Source: an uncultured Ruminococcus sp. (GTDB lineage: Bacteria > Bacillota > Clostridia > Oscillospirales > Ruminococcaceae). From it: DNA of 64,000 nucleotides. Each line of letters starts with the position of its first letter. Within the stretch, counting starts at the first letter, position 1. The notes under the pieces were generated by a model, which was not told the origin of the DNA, made no database searches, and was given only the letters and a program-made list of their open reading frames with translations. Below, piece by piece: positions 7,946 to 16,763 of this stretch. Position numbers and translations under genes: made by a program. The stretch covers positions 43,515-107,514 of the forward strand of contig CAKSJP010000005.1 of NCBI GenBank assembly GCA_934463425.1. Direction: 5' to 3'.

Positions 7946-8599
7946 ATGTCTTTTTTTGATATTGTTGCACAGCTGAGCGACAGTATGCTGCGTTCTACCG
8001 TGATCTTTCTGCTGACGCTGATATTCTCTATGCCTCTCGGCCTTTTGATCTGTATCGCACGAATGTACGCCTGGAAGCCGGTGCAGTGGCTGATGAAATT
8101 TTATATTTCTGTTGTCCGCGGCACGCCGCTGATGCTCCAACTGTTGGTGATCTACTTCGGCAAATACTTCTTATTTGGGCTGCCTCTGACCACGAGCTAT
8201 CGCTTTTGGGCTGTTATCATTGCGTTTTCGCTGAACTATGCCGCATATTTTGCAGAAATTTTCCGAAGCGGCATTCAGTCGATTCCCATCGGGCAGCATG
8301 AAGCTGCAAAAATTTTGGGATACGGCCGTATGCAGAAATTCCTGCGGATCATTACACCGCAGATGATCAAGCGCGTTCTGCCTGCTGTAACCAACGAGTC
8401 GATTACTCTGGTCAAGGATACGTCTCTTGCGTTTGCAATTTCCTACATTGAATTGTTTACGGAAACGCAGATGATCGCCGCCGCACAAACTTCGATGCTG
8501 CCTTATCTGGCTGCTGCGATTTTCTACTATGCTTTCAATCTGATTGTTGCAGGACTGATGTCTCTGTTGGAGAAAAAGCTGAACTACTACAAGATTTAA
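7946..8599 (+). CDS. Polar amino acid ABC transporter, permease
   Basis: A 217-residue permease of the HisM/GlnP/YecS type. Motifs [19 protein letters not shown] and the coupling loop [22 protein letters not shown] are clear. The start is ATG 7946 behind AAAGGAAG, 23 bases after the binding-protein stop; a longer reading from 7892 would overlap that gene and adds no conserved residues. It is the membrane partner of the flanking binding protein and ATPase. Confidence 0.95.
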   Translation: MSFFDIVAQLSDSMLRSTVIFLLTLIFSMPLGLLICIARMYAWKPVQWLMKFYISVVRGTPLMLQLLVIYFGKYFLFGLPLTTSYRFWAVIIAFSLNYAAYFAEIFRSGIQSIPIGQHEAAKILGYGRMQKFLRIITPQMIKRVLPAVTNESITLVKDTSLAFAISYIELFTETQMIAAAQTSMLPYLAAAIFYYAFNLIVAGLMSLLEKKLNYYKI

Positions 8600-8610
8600 G
8601 AGGTGCCGCA

Positions 8611-9369
8611 TTGAATTACTTAGAAGTTGAACACCTGCAAAAGCATTTTGGAGAAGTGCAGGTTTTGAAAGACATTTCCTTTTCTGTAAAGCCTGGAGAA
8701 GTTGTTTCGATCATCGGACCTTCTGGCTCAGGAAAATCTACGCTGCTTCGCTGCTGCACATTTCTGGAAACACTTTCCAGCGGCAGCATTTCCTATATGG
8801 GACAAGAAGCAGTCAGTGCAGAAGAGGGACGGAAACCGGTATATGCACCGAAAAATGAATTTCGCAAGATCCAGCATTATTTCGGGCTGGTATTCCAGAA
8901 TTTTAATTTGTTTCCGCATTATTCTGTACTGCGGAATGTTACAGAGGCACCACGGCTGATCTTAAAGAAAAGCCGCGCAGAAGCAGAACGTACCGCCATG
9001 GAGCTTTTGGAAAAAGTGGGCTTGGCAGACAAGGCGAAGGCATATCCCTGTGAACTGTCCGGCGGTCAGCAGCAGCGTGTGGCAATTGTACGCGCACTGG
9101 CAATGGCACCGTCGATCTTGTTTTTTGACGAGCCGACTTCTGCACTGGATCCAGAATTGACGGGAGAAATTTTAGAAGTTATCCGGCTTTTGGCAGATGA
9201 CCATATGACCATGGTAATTGTGACCCATGAAATGAGTTTTGCAAAAGCGATTTCCAACCGTGTGATCTTTATGGCAGATGGGTATATCGTAGAAGAAGGT
9301 GCTCCAGAACAGATTTTTGAGCGTCCAATGCAGGAACGTACCAAGCAGTTTTTGGCACATTATCAGTAA
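8611..9369 (+). CDS. Polar amino acid ABC transporter, ATP-binding protein
   Basis: A 252-residue ATPase with Walker [10 protein letters not shown], signature [20 protein letters not shown], Walker [14 protein letters not shown] and switch [10 protein letters not shown]. It starts with TTG at 8611, 11 bases after the permease stop, with AGGTG 5 bases upstream; no ATG fits. An insert of about 20 residues between Walker A and the Q-loop (around [17 protein letters not shown]) is not in the paralogue at 4572-5297, so the two systems are not a recent duplication. Confidence 0.95.
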   Translation: MNYLEVEHLQKHFGEVQVLKDISFSVKPGEVVSIIGPSGSGKSTLLRCCTFLETLSSGSISYMGQEAVSAEEGRKPVYAPKNEFRKIQHYFGLVFQNFNLFPHYSVLRNVTEAPRLILKKSRAEAERTAMELLEKVGLADKAKAYPCELSGGQQQRVAIVRALAMAPSILFFDEPTSALDPELTGEILEVIRLLADDHMTMVIVTHEMSFAKAISNRVIFMADGYIVEEGAPEQIFERPMQERTKQFLAHYQ

Positions 9370-9381
9370 TTTTACAAATAT

Positions 9382-9453
9382 GCATCAGGCAGGATATCTG
9401 CTTGATGCGAAACAGCCGCAGACAGTATTTTCACTGTCTGCGGCTGTTTTTAT
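9382..9453. terminator. Tandem hairpins, convergent terminator
   Basis: GCATCAGGCAG/CTGCTTGATGC (9382-9408) is followed by a 16-bp perfect stem AACAGCCGCAGACAGT (9411-9426) / ACTGTCTGCGGCTGTT (9433-9448) and a T-run. It ends the plus-strand ABC operon and, read backward, the regulator gene whose stop it touches. Confidence 0.9.
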
Positions 9454-10916
9454 TGTTTTATTTTGTTTGATGTCTGTATTTTTTCGTTTTTCGATTCCCG
9501 AAGCATTTTCTGATGAATCTGACACTGTTTTTGCAGAAGTGCTTCTGCCGTCTGTGGGTCGCTGAGAACTTTCATTTCCTCCAGATATTGCAGGTATGCC
9601 AGAATCGCCGAGGCGATGGATTTTTCCTGCAGTGTGATCAGGAGAAATTCGTTGTGAAAATTCATGATCAGAAGTATAGACCCTTCGCTCCAAATATCTA
9701 TACCGTGGATATTTGTACGATCCATCAGCGTATCATGGATTAGTTGAAATTGACGGCGGCCGCTGTTGTGCGTCAGGATTTCTGAAAGCATCGCATAGCG
9801 CCGTTCTTTGCTCAAAGGCAAAGAAATGGACTCGGAGTATTCATAATAAATATCTTGCTGAAAAAACTCCTGCATTCCTTGTTCGGAAAAGATAATGTTT
9901 TCTCGTTTGGCCCGGGTAATGTATTCAATCAAATAGGAATAACAGATGTTGGCATTACAGCTCTCGTCCTCTGAAAGATACAGTGTCTGCAGATCGCGTT
10001 CTGAGATGCCGCTGGTAATACAAGGGTGCTTGGTGAGTACATATAGTTCTTCTCCAGTTCTTTCATTCAGCAGACCTCTTGTGCGGCTGAGAAATGAGAA
10101 GAAGTCTGTTATAGTTTGAAACCGCTGGCAAAAGGCATTGCTTTTCTGGAAGAGCGCCTCATATTGTTTTTCATATAACGCGATCAGATCCGGTTGGCTG
10201 AACCAGACCGCTTTGGTGCAGTCTCTGGAGATCGTTAATACGCCGTGCTCTGAAATTATGAAAAACGGAAAAAGCTGCTGCTCCAGCAATTCCGGTAAAT
10301 GTCCGTAAATATAGCGGATTTCAGAATTGCCTGCACAGACAAATGGAAGCGCGTGTGAAAAAATATCCAGATTTACTGCAGAGACGCATCCGTTTTCCGG
10401 CTGTTCCATCCAGAACAGCCAATGCAGCACAGTGTTGTTTTTACAGGATGCAGCACAGCGGCCGAGGATGTCCATTAGATCGGTATCCTCTGGCTGTACG
10501 GCCATATGTATACAGTTTGCATGACGGCAGAGACTTTGTACTACTGTAAGAACAGACATTTTGTCTGTATATATGTGCCCGTTTTCTGCGAAGCTTACCG
10601 GCTGCGATGCTTCTTCTGTTTGATATGGCTTTGGCTTTTGTACCTGGTACAGGCGTTCGATCGACATTTCGATCTGTTCGTAGGTGTGCCCGAATTTTGA
10701 CATTTGATAAGAGAGACAAAGTTCTTTTTTGTCTCGTGGATTCAGCGCCATTGCTTCGGCAATCTGTTCTATCAGATCAAAATTCGGTGGTAGGATACCG
10801 CCGTTTTTGATTTTACTAAAACGTGATTTTCGGATGGAGAGCGCTTCGCACAATGTGATGGATTTGATGTGCTGCTGCTTCATAAGGCGATTCAGTGTTT
10901 CGCTGAAATGTGACAT
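9450..10916 (-). CDS. XRE-type HTH regulator with large C-terminal domain
   Basis: A 488-residue protein. Residues 1-65 look like a lambda-repressor-type helix-turn-helix (LCEALSIRKSRFSKIKNGG, PPNFDLIEQIAEAMAL). The remaining 420 residues have no motif I can name: no transmembrane segment, kinase or metal site is evident, and the region is rich in Gln, Glu and aromatic residues. Large proteins of this layout occur in Ruminococcus-type genomes. The start ATG at 10916 follows AAGTGAAAAG, a modest ribosome site. It sits between the amino acid transporter and the cellulase and could regulate either, but there is no direct evidence. Confidence 0.7.
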   Translation of the reverse strand: MSHFSETLNRLMKQQHIKSITLCEALSIRKSRFSKIKNGGILPPNFDLIEQIAEAMALNPRDKKELCLSYQMSKFGHTYEQIEMSIERLYQVQKPKPYQTEEASQPVSFAENGHIYTDKMSVLTVVQSLCRHANCIHMAVQPEDTDLMDILGRCAASCKNNTVLHWLFWMEQPENGCVSAVNLDIFSHALPFVCAGNSEIRYIYGHLPELLEQQLFPFFIISEHGVLTISRDCTKAVWFSQPDLIALYEKQYEALFQKSNAFCQRFQTITDFFSFLSRTRGLLNERTGEELYVLTKHPCITSGISERDLQTLYLSEDESCNANICYSYLIEYITRAKRENIIFSEQGMQEFFQQDIYYEYSESISLPLSKERRYAMLSEILTHNSGRRQFQLIHDTLMDRTNIHGIDIWSEGSILLIMNFHNEFLLITLQEKSIASAILAYLQYLEEMKVLSDPQTAEALLQKQCQIHQKMLRESKNEKIQTSNKIKQ

Positions 10917-10961
10917 CTTTTCACTTCCGTTTTTCTGTGATCATTATTTTATCTGCCTTAC

Positions 10962-10990
10962 ATTATAGCATGTCCTCATTTCCTTCACAA
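10962..10990 (-). promoter_or_regulatory. Promoter of the XRE-type regulator
   Basis: Minus strand: TTGTGA (10990-10985), 17-base spacer, TATAAT (10967-10962), about 45 bases before the start codon. Confidence 0.65.
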
Positions 10991-11010
10991 GACTTTTTAA
11001 GAATGTTTCC

Positions 11011-13659
11011 TTATCTTTTGCCATTTGAAGAAACTTTTTTCTTTCGCTTGATGATTTTGTAAATGAAAATTTCTACAAAGATTGCTCCCAGCAGCACAGC
11101 ACCGAGTGTGATAACCAATGGTATTGGAAAACCAATGCTGTCTGCACTGCCGGAAACTGCATTCTTGCTGTGTTTTGATGCTTTTTTTGCAGTATCTGTG
11201 TTTTGCGCAGAAGGTGAGCTGCTTTCATTCGGATTACCGGCAGCTTCCAGAGATTCCTGTGCTGCTGATGCTGCACCGATTACGATGCCGCCGTTGGTAT
11301 CACAGAGGAATGCACTGAGCCATGCGAGAGGCGCATTCCAGTTAATGGTGCACTCGTTGACAGACCACGCTTCGATATTGTCCATGTAGCACTTTGCAGG
11401 TGCGATCTCGCCTTTTTTCCAACCGCTGCCTTTGACCCAGGGATCCTGCATGCCGGAGTTAGGGCCGCCGACCAATACGCCTGCTGGAGCTTCCGGATAT
11501 TCTTCGGCGATCTGATGCGCCCAGTAGCGGTGGTGCGGATACTGTACCGAGTGGTCGCCATAGCCGGTAACATAGGAGATATCCATCGGGTTGCGTCCCA
11601 GCAAATAGTCCGCAGCACTCATGACGCCGTCCAGATATTTCTGCTCGCCGGTGAGATCATAGGCGGCAGCTAGGATAATTGCGTTGTCGGCCACGAAGGA
11701 GTTGGAACCCCATACATATCCCTCATCGCTGTCAGAATTGCTTAGCTTGCTCTGTTCGTACGGCTGACCATATCCCTGTGCCGTTTCGCGTTCCAGGTGA
11801 ACATCTGCGGCTTCGGATACTGCTTTTGCCGCTTTCTCCGAGAGCTTTTTGTCGGCATCCAGCGTCAGTGTCAGTGTGCCCAGAGCCGCCACATTGCCCC
11901 AATCGAAGCTGCCCGCTGTGCCGGAGTCCTCGCCGCCGGAGAGGGAGGTGGGTACAGAAAGGTAGTGGTCAGACTTTTCCATGTCGCTCTGATAGGATTT
12001 GTCGCCGGTGGTGCGGTACAGTTCGCATGCTGCCCAGTAAAACTCATCGGTGGCATCGTCATCCCCGTAAGGGCCGCCGCCGATGGACTGATCCAGCGGG
12101 GCATAAAGGGCAGGGTTCTTTTTTGCAGCGGCATATGCTTTTTCCGCGGCATCCAGGCAGGTTTTTGCGAAGTCTTTATCATAGCTTTCCCAAAGCCGGG
12201 ATGCCTGTGCCGCGCATGCTGCTAGATTCAATGTGGCGCACGTTGTAGGCGGCTTGATGATTCGCTCTTCGGTGTCGTCTGCCGGCGCCATCCCCAAGGC
12301 TGTCCACTTGATGTCATGCACCTTGTGGTATGCCATGTCCTTGTATTCGCCGTCCTGAACGATCATTTTCAGCATCCATTCCATTTCATAACGTGCTTCG
12401 TCCAGCAGATCCGGATAACCGTTATCCTGTTCCGGGAGCGACATAGTGCCGTCGGCGTAGGCATCTTCTGTGCCTTGGGAGACTGCGCGCTCATACTGGT
12501 TCTGCATCATCCATAGGGCAATGCCGCCGTTGACAACGTACTTTCCGTGGTCGCCGGCGTCATACCATCCGCCTGTGACATCCTGTGTGCCGCCGCTGCT
12601 CTGGAGATCATCCCAGTCTGTTGTGATTCGCGCAGTATCATTGGTATGACCTGCGGCATGTGCCAGTTTTTCTGCATCGCCGGAGGTGATATACTGACTT
12701 TCGATTTCCATTCCGCTGCGGTTCTGATAGAAATAATTCAGGGCATCATAGAGCATGCCGGAATAAGTATCCGTGCTGCCAATGGTGAAAGAACGGCTTA
12801 CGGCATCGCCGGCTTTGAGGGTATATGTGCCTTCTTCTTTTACTTCTGAAAAGTCCAGTTTGTGCACCTTGTCACCGGAATCGGCATCTTCTCCCATGGG
12901 TTCCGATTTCCCGGAATACACTTCTTTGCCGCTTTCGTCCAGGACAGAGAAGGAAATGGGTTTCTCAGAATCAGAGAGCAGCGTGGCACATTTTGCCGTG
13001 TACGGGAAATAACCGACCTGGTTCAGCACAATGTCAGAACGCTCCCATGCAGCAGGTGCAGCATAGTCGTACTTGTCGCTGTCCTTGCAGATCAAAGACA
13101 TATTGTCAAAGGTGAATACTGTTCCTGCCGGGACGGTGTCACCGCCGATGTGAAATGCCCACTCCACTTCGGCAGTACGTTTTGCCGTGAAAGTTCCTTT
13201 TACAGAGACAGTCTGGTTTGCGGTGAGGCTTTGTACGTTCCAGTAGGCATCAAATTGACTGTCATCCGGGTTGCCGTGCCAGTCCTCGGTGAACGGCTCT
13301 GCCATATCGCCGATCTTGGTGTAATAGGTGCAGTTGTTGCTGGCAGTGATCTCGTATGCGACTTCATAAGTACAGCCGGACTCGATGGTGAGCCCGCGGT
13401 GGCGGAACTGACAGTCCCAGCGATCCTCGCCGCCGTTGGATGCGCCGCCGGGGTTGACGATGGTGATCTGATAAACACCGTCTGTCACTTCAAATTCCAT
13501 TTTTCCGGGCGCAGATTCGCAGACGTGCCAGGGCAGTCCAACGCCGTTTTCAAAATCGGTTTGCCCCAACAGCTGTCCTGCGGAGACCGGCAGCGCAGAA
13601 AGCGTTCCTGCTGCCAGAATGCCTGCCGTGACAGCACATAATATACGGTTTTGTTTCAT
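11011..13659 (-). CDS. Membrane-anchored GH9 endoglucanase with CBM4-like module
   Basis: An 882-residue secreted cellulase. A signal peptide (1-27, ending VSA) is followed by a CBM4/9-like beta-sandwich (about 28-200), a CelD-type Ig-like domain (about 205-290) and a GH9 catalytic domain to about residue 800. Catalytic landmarks are GGWYDAGDHGKYV (the base aspartates), HHRYWAH (active-site His) and NECTINWNAPLAW (the acid Glu). A Ser/Asn-rich linker then leads to a single transmembrane helix (LVITLGAVLLGAIFVEIFIY) and a KRKKK tail, so the enzyme stays on the cell surface rather than joining a cellulosome by a dockerin. The start is ATG 13659, with AGGAGG 10 bases upstream. It is monocistronic. 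Confidence 0.95.
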   Translation of the reverse strand: MKQNRILCAVTAGILAAGTLSALPVSAGQLLGQTDFENGVGLPWHVCESAPGKMEFEVTDGVYQITIVNPGGASNGGEDRWDCQFRHRGLTIESGCTYEVAYEITASNNCTYYTKIGDMAEPFTEDWHGNPDDSQFDAYWNVQSLTANQTVSVKGTFTAKRTAEVEWAFHIGGDTVPAGTVFTFDNMSLICKDSDKYDYAAPAAWERSDIVLNQVGYFPYTAKCATLLSDSEKPISFSVLDESGKEVYSGKSEPMGEDADSGDKVHKLDFSEVKEEGTYTLKAGDAVSRSFTIGSTDTYSGMLYDALNYFYQNRSGMEIESQYITSGDAEKLAHAAGHTNDTARITTDWDDLQSSGGTQDVTGGWYDAGDHGKYVVNGGIALWMMQNQYERAVSQGTEDAYADGTMSLPEQDNGYPDLLDEARYEMEWMLKMIVQDGEYKDMAYHKVHDIKWTALGMAPADDTEERIIKPPTTCATLNLAACAAQASRLWESYDKDFAKTCLDAAEKAYAAAKKNPALYAPLDQSIGGGPYGDDDATDEFYWAACELYRTTGDKSYQSDMEKSDHYLSVPTSLSGGEDSGTAGSFDWGNVAALGTLTLTLDADKKLSEKAAKAVSEAADVHLERETAQGYGQPYEQSKLSNSDSDEGYVWGSNSFVADNAIILAAAYDLTGEQKYLDGVMSAADYLLGRNPMDISYVTGYGDHSVQYPHHRYWAHQIAEEYPEAPAGVLVGGPNSGMQDPWVKGSGWKKGEIAPAKCYMDNIEAWSVNECTINWNAPLAWLSAFLCDTNGGIVIGAASAAQESLEAAGNPNESSSPSAQNTDTAKKASKHSKNAVSGSADSIGFPIPLVITLGAVLLGAIFVEIFIYKIIKRKKKVSSNGKR

Positions 13660-13756
13660 TTTTTGCATTCCTCCTTTATGTTGTACCATTCGCTTTAGAA
13701 TGTTTTTCTGCAAGTGTATGTTTGTGTATTTTTTGCTTCAGCGGTGTGTGGTCAGA

Positions 13757-13828
13757 TCGTACATCTTACACACAAGCTTTGTACAATGTTGCTCCTCAAT
13801 TATAACATGCTTGCGGCACTTCTGTCAA
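13757..13828 (-). promoter_or_regulatory. Promoter plus 5' leader repeat (copy 4)
   Basis: Minus strand: TTGACA (13828-13823), 18-base spacer, TATAAT (13804-13799). Six bases later comes GAGCAACATTGTACAAAGC, a decayed copy of the palindromic repeat, as the 5' end of the cellulase mRNA. About 100 bases of leader follow. Between this promoter and the fuc promoter (13829-13985) I see nothing. Confidence 0.65.
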
Positions 13829-13985
13829 TGCGGAGATTTCAGAGAGCATCGCAATATTTTTTCGTTGTGAAGAAACAAACCGTAAATTTAACAGATCTGC
13901 CGGATTCTCTATTTCGCTTTGTTTGTTCAAAAACAAAAGAAACAGATACTTCATCAAAACAAATGTAAATTCTCGCCGAAAAAGC

Positions 13986-14160
13986 TAGACAATTCCACCG
14001 AAAAATTGTATAATGATATGTGACAGCACCGTGTTGAACCGTTTGGCGGTTTTGCGCGGCGTTTTGTGCTGTTTCAAAGCATGGCTTTTGAAGCAGGTTC
14101 TCACATGCCGGTTTTAGAATGTTTCCGGCATCAGACGAGACTCACGGGGTCTCATAACAC
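13986..14160 (+). promoter_or_regulatory. fuc operon promoter and multi-hairpin leader
   Basis: TAGACA (13986-13991), 17-base spacer, TATAAT (14009-14014). The leader of about 145 bases holds several small stems in a row: CAGCAC/GTGCTG, AACCG/CGGTT, CAAAGC/GCTTTTG, GCCGG/CCGGC and GAGAC/GTCTC, the last just before the ribosome site. No known riboswitch is recognised. Confidence 0.6.
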
Positions 14161-14171
14161 AGGAGGTTCAT

Positions 14172-14861
14172 ATGAACGAGCAGGAAATCAAAGAACAGCT
14201 CTGCGATGTCTGCCATAAAATGTGGCAGCTGGGCTGGGTGGCGGCAAATGACGGCAACGTTTCTGTAAAATTGGAGGACGGCACCTTTTTTGCAACGCCG
14301 ACCGGTATGAGCAAGAGCTTTATCACACCGGACAAGCTGGTGCGGATCAACGACAAAGGCGAGGTACTGGAGGGCGCGCCGGGACTGCGGCCGTCCTCAG
14401 AGATCAAGATGCATCTCTGCTGCTATCGGGAACGTCCGGATGTAGGCGCAGTGCTGCACGCACATCCGCCGGTAGCTACCGGCTATGCGGTGGCTAACAA
14501 AGCACTGGATGAATACACTATGATCGAATCGGTCATTGCTATCGGCTCTGTTCCGGTAACGCCTTACGGCACGCCTTCTACCGATGAAGTGCCCGAGGCA
14601 ATCAAGCCGTATCTCCAGGAGCATGATGTCATGCTGCTGCAAAATCACGGTGCATTGACTGTAGGCGCAGATCTCATCACGGCATATTACCGGATGGAAA
14701 CCCTGGAGCTGTTTGCAAAGATCTCTCTGAATGCACACCTGCTGGGCGGCGCACAGGAGATCTCCCGGGAAAATATCGACCGTCTGTGCAGCATGCGCGC
14801 ACAGTACGGCGTGACCGGAAAGCACCCGGGTTATAAAAAATATCCCAACGGACAGAACTGA
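14172..14861 (+). CDS. fucA: L-fuculose-1-phosphate aldolase
   Basis: A 229-residue class II aldolase that splits L-fuculose-1-phosphate into dihydroxyacetone phosphate and L-lactaldehyde. The zinc and catalytic residues of the family are in place: Glu77 (RPSSEIKMH), His96 and His98 (HAHPP), His159 (LLQNHGALTVG), plus the phosphate-site TPTGMSKS. AGGAGG lies just before ATG 14172. It is first in an operon with fucU, the sugar kinase and fucI. On sequence alone it could be a ribulose-5-phosphate epimerase-type relative; the neighbours settle it. Confidence 0.93.
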   Translation: MNEQEIKEQLCDVCHKMWQLGWVAANDGNVSVKLEDGTFFATPTGMSKSFITPDKLVRINDKGEVLEGAPGLRPSSEIKMHLCCYRERPDVGAVLHAHPPVATGYAVANKALDEYTMIESVIAIGSVPVTPYGTPSTDEVPEAIKPYLQEHDVMLLQNHGALTVGADLITAYYRMETLELFAKISLNAHLLGGAQEISRENIDRLCSMRAQYGVTGKHPGYKKYPNGQN

Positions 14862-14875
14862 GCGGAGGTCGGATT

Positions 14876-15319
14876 ATGCTGAAACACATTCCGGCAATTT
14901 TGACACCAGAGCTGTTGAAAGTGCTGATGGAAATGGGACACGGGGATGAGATCGTGATCGCAGACGGCAATTTTCCTGGTGCTGCCATTGCGCAGCGGCT
15001 GATTCGTCTGGATGGTCATGGCGTACCAGAGATCCTGGATGCCGTAATGCGCTTTTTTCCCTTGGACAGTTACACCGATAAGCCGGTAGGGCTGATGGCG
15101 GTTGTGCCGGGCGATCCGGTGAGACCCACGATCTGGGACGATTACCGGCGCATTCTGGACAAATACGAACCGAAACATGCCGAAATTGAATACATTGAGC
15201 GCTTTGCATTTTATGAACGTGCGAAAAAAGCCTATGCTGTGATTGCTACAGGAGAAACGGCGATCTATGCCAACATCCTGCTGAAAAAGGGCGTTGTCCT
15301 TCCGGAGGAAGACGCATGA
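14876..15319 (+). CDS. fucU: L-fucose mutarotase (RbsD/FucU family)
   Basis: A 147-residue protein that interconverts alpha and beta L-fucose anomers. Family landmarks are the opening ILTPELLKVLMEMGHGDEIVIADGNFP, with the catalytic His in GHGD, and the C-terminal RFAFYERAKKAYAVIATGE. It starts 14 bases after fucA behind GGAGG and overlaps the kinase start by 4 bases (ATGA). Confidence 0.95.
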   Translation: MLKHIPAILTPELLKVLMEMGHGDEIVIADGNFPGAAIAQRLIRLDGHGVPEILDAVMRFFPLDSYTDKPVGLMAVVPGDPVRPTIWDDYRRILDKYEPKHAEIEYIERFAFYERAKKAYAVIATGETAIYANILLKKGVVLPEEDA

Positions 15320-16743
15320 TGCGCTATGTGCTGGCGCTGGATCTGGGCGCGTCTTCGGGAAGAGCTATGCTGGCAGGCTACGATGAAAAAACTATCACAC
15401 TTCAGGAAGTGCACCGCTTTTCCAATGATCCCATCGTCAGGGATGGCAGGCTGTACTGGAACATCCCTCAACTGATGAAAGAGATCGAACAGGGAATGCA
15501 GGAGGCTTATGCAATCGCACCATATGAAAGCGTTGCTGTGGATACCTGGGGCGTGGATTACGGAATGCTAAAAGCAGACGGTACCCTCCTGGAATTGCCG
15601 CGGCATTATCGGGACAGCAGAACGAATGGCATTCTGGAGAAGGTTTCCGATGTGCTCTCACCGGAGGAACTCTATCGCCGGACAGGAACACAGGTCATGG
15701 AGATCAATACGCTGTTTCAGCTGATCTGTCAGCGGGACAACGGCGGTTTTGATGCCTGTGACAAGATCTTGCTGATGCCGGATCTGTTTGCCTATCTGTT
15801 GACCGGGACCATTTCCGCAGAGCGCTCTATTGCCAGTACAACGCAGATGCTTTCCGCGAAAACCGGTACATGGGACACTGCACTTCTGGAGCTTTTCCAC
15901 ATTCCTTCTCGCATTTTGCCGAAAATTGTGGAAAGCGGTTCAGATAAGGGTACTCTTTCGTCCGAAATGCAGAAAAAGCTGGGACTTCCGGCAATTCGGG
16001 TGACAGCAATCTGTGGTCATGATACCCAGTGTGCGGCTTTTGCTGCACCGGCAAAAACTGCGCAGCATATCTTTTTGAGCTGCGGTACCTGGTCGCTGTT
16101 TGGAACAGAACTGGCTCAGCCGGTTTTGTCGGAACAGGCTGCTTCGCTGGCGCTGTCCAACGAGGTAGGATATGAGAAATGTGTGACATTTCTCAAGAAT
16201 ATTATCGGATTATGGCTTCTGCAGGAATCGCGCCGGGAATATGCCCGTCAGGGACAGGCTTACAGCTTTGCAGAAATCGAATCCATGGCGCGTCTGTCTC
16301 ATGAACCGTCCGGTATCATTGACCCGGATGATCCGGTGTTTGTGCCGCCGGGAGATATTCCGGGCCGTATTCAGGCATACTGCCGTAAAACAGGGCAGCA
16401 TGTTCCGGAAACACCGGGAGCGGTTTTTCGGTGCATCTATGAAAGCTTAGCGCGAAAGTACCAGAAGGCGTTGGAAGAACTGGAAACCTGCACTGGAGAG
16501 ACCTACCCGGTGATCCATATCATGGGCGGCGGCGTGAAGGATAGTCTGCTCTGCCAGATGACTGCGGATTTTTGTCAGCGTCTTGTGATTGCCGGCCCGG
16601 TAGAAGCTACTGTGTACGGCAATGCGGCGATCCAGTTTTTGACTTTAGGCGCAATTGCATCGCCCAAGGCGGCACATGACTGTATCGCCGCCTCTGAAAC
16701 AATACAAAAATACCATCCGGGTGTTTTTCCCGGAGTGAACTGA
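15316..16743 (+). CDS. fucK: FGGY sugar kinase, probable L-fuculokinase
   Basis: A 475-residue FGGY-family kinase. The N-terminal phosphate motif is LDLGASSGRAML, followed by DTWGVDYGML; the C-terminal ATP motif is IHIMGGGVKDSLLCQMTADFC. By sequence it is closer to rhamnulokinase (RhaB) than to proteobacterial FucK, as is common in Firmicutes fucose operons. Because it overlaps fucU and is flanked by fucA and fucI, phosphorylation of L-fuculose is the likely role; L-rhamnulose is the alternative. Confidence 0.88.
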   Translation: MMRYVLALDLGASSGRAMLAGYDEKTITLQEVHRFSNDPIVRDGRLYWNIPQLMKEIEQGMQEAYAIAPYESVAVDTWGVDYGMLKADGTLLELPRHYRDSRTNGILEKVSDVLSPEELYRRTGTQVMEINTLFQLICQRDNGGFDACDKILLMPDLFAYLLTGTISAERSIASTTQMLSAKTGTWDTALLELFHIPSRILPKIVESGSDKGTLSSEMQKKLGLPAIRVTAICGHDTQCAAFAAPAKTAQHIFLSCGTWSLFGTELAQPVLSEQAASLALSNEVGYEKCVTFLKNIIGLWLLQESRREYARQGQAYSFAEIESMARLSHEPSGIIDPDDPVFVPPGDIPGRIQAYCRKTGQHVPETPGAVFRCIYESLARKYQKALEELETCTGETYPVIHIMGGGVKDSLLCQMTADFCQRLVIAGPVEATVYGNAAIQFLTLGAIASPKAAHDCIAASETIQKYHPGVFPGVN

Positions 16744-16763
16744 ATAAGAAATGAGGAAATGAC

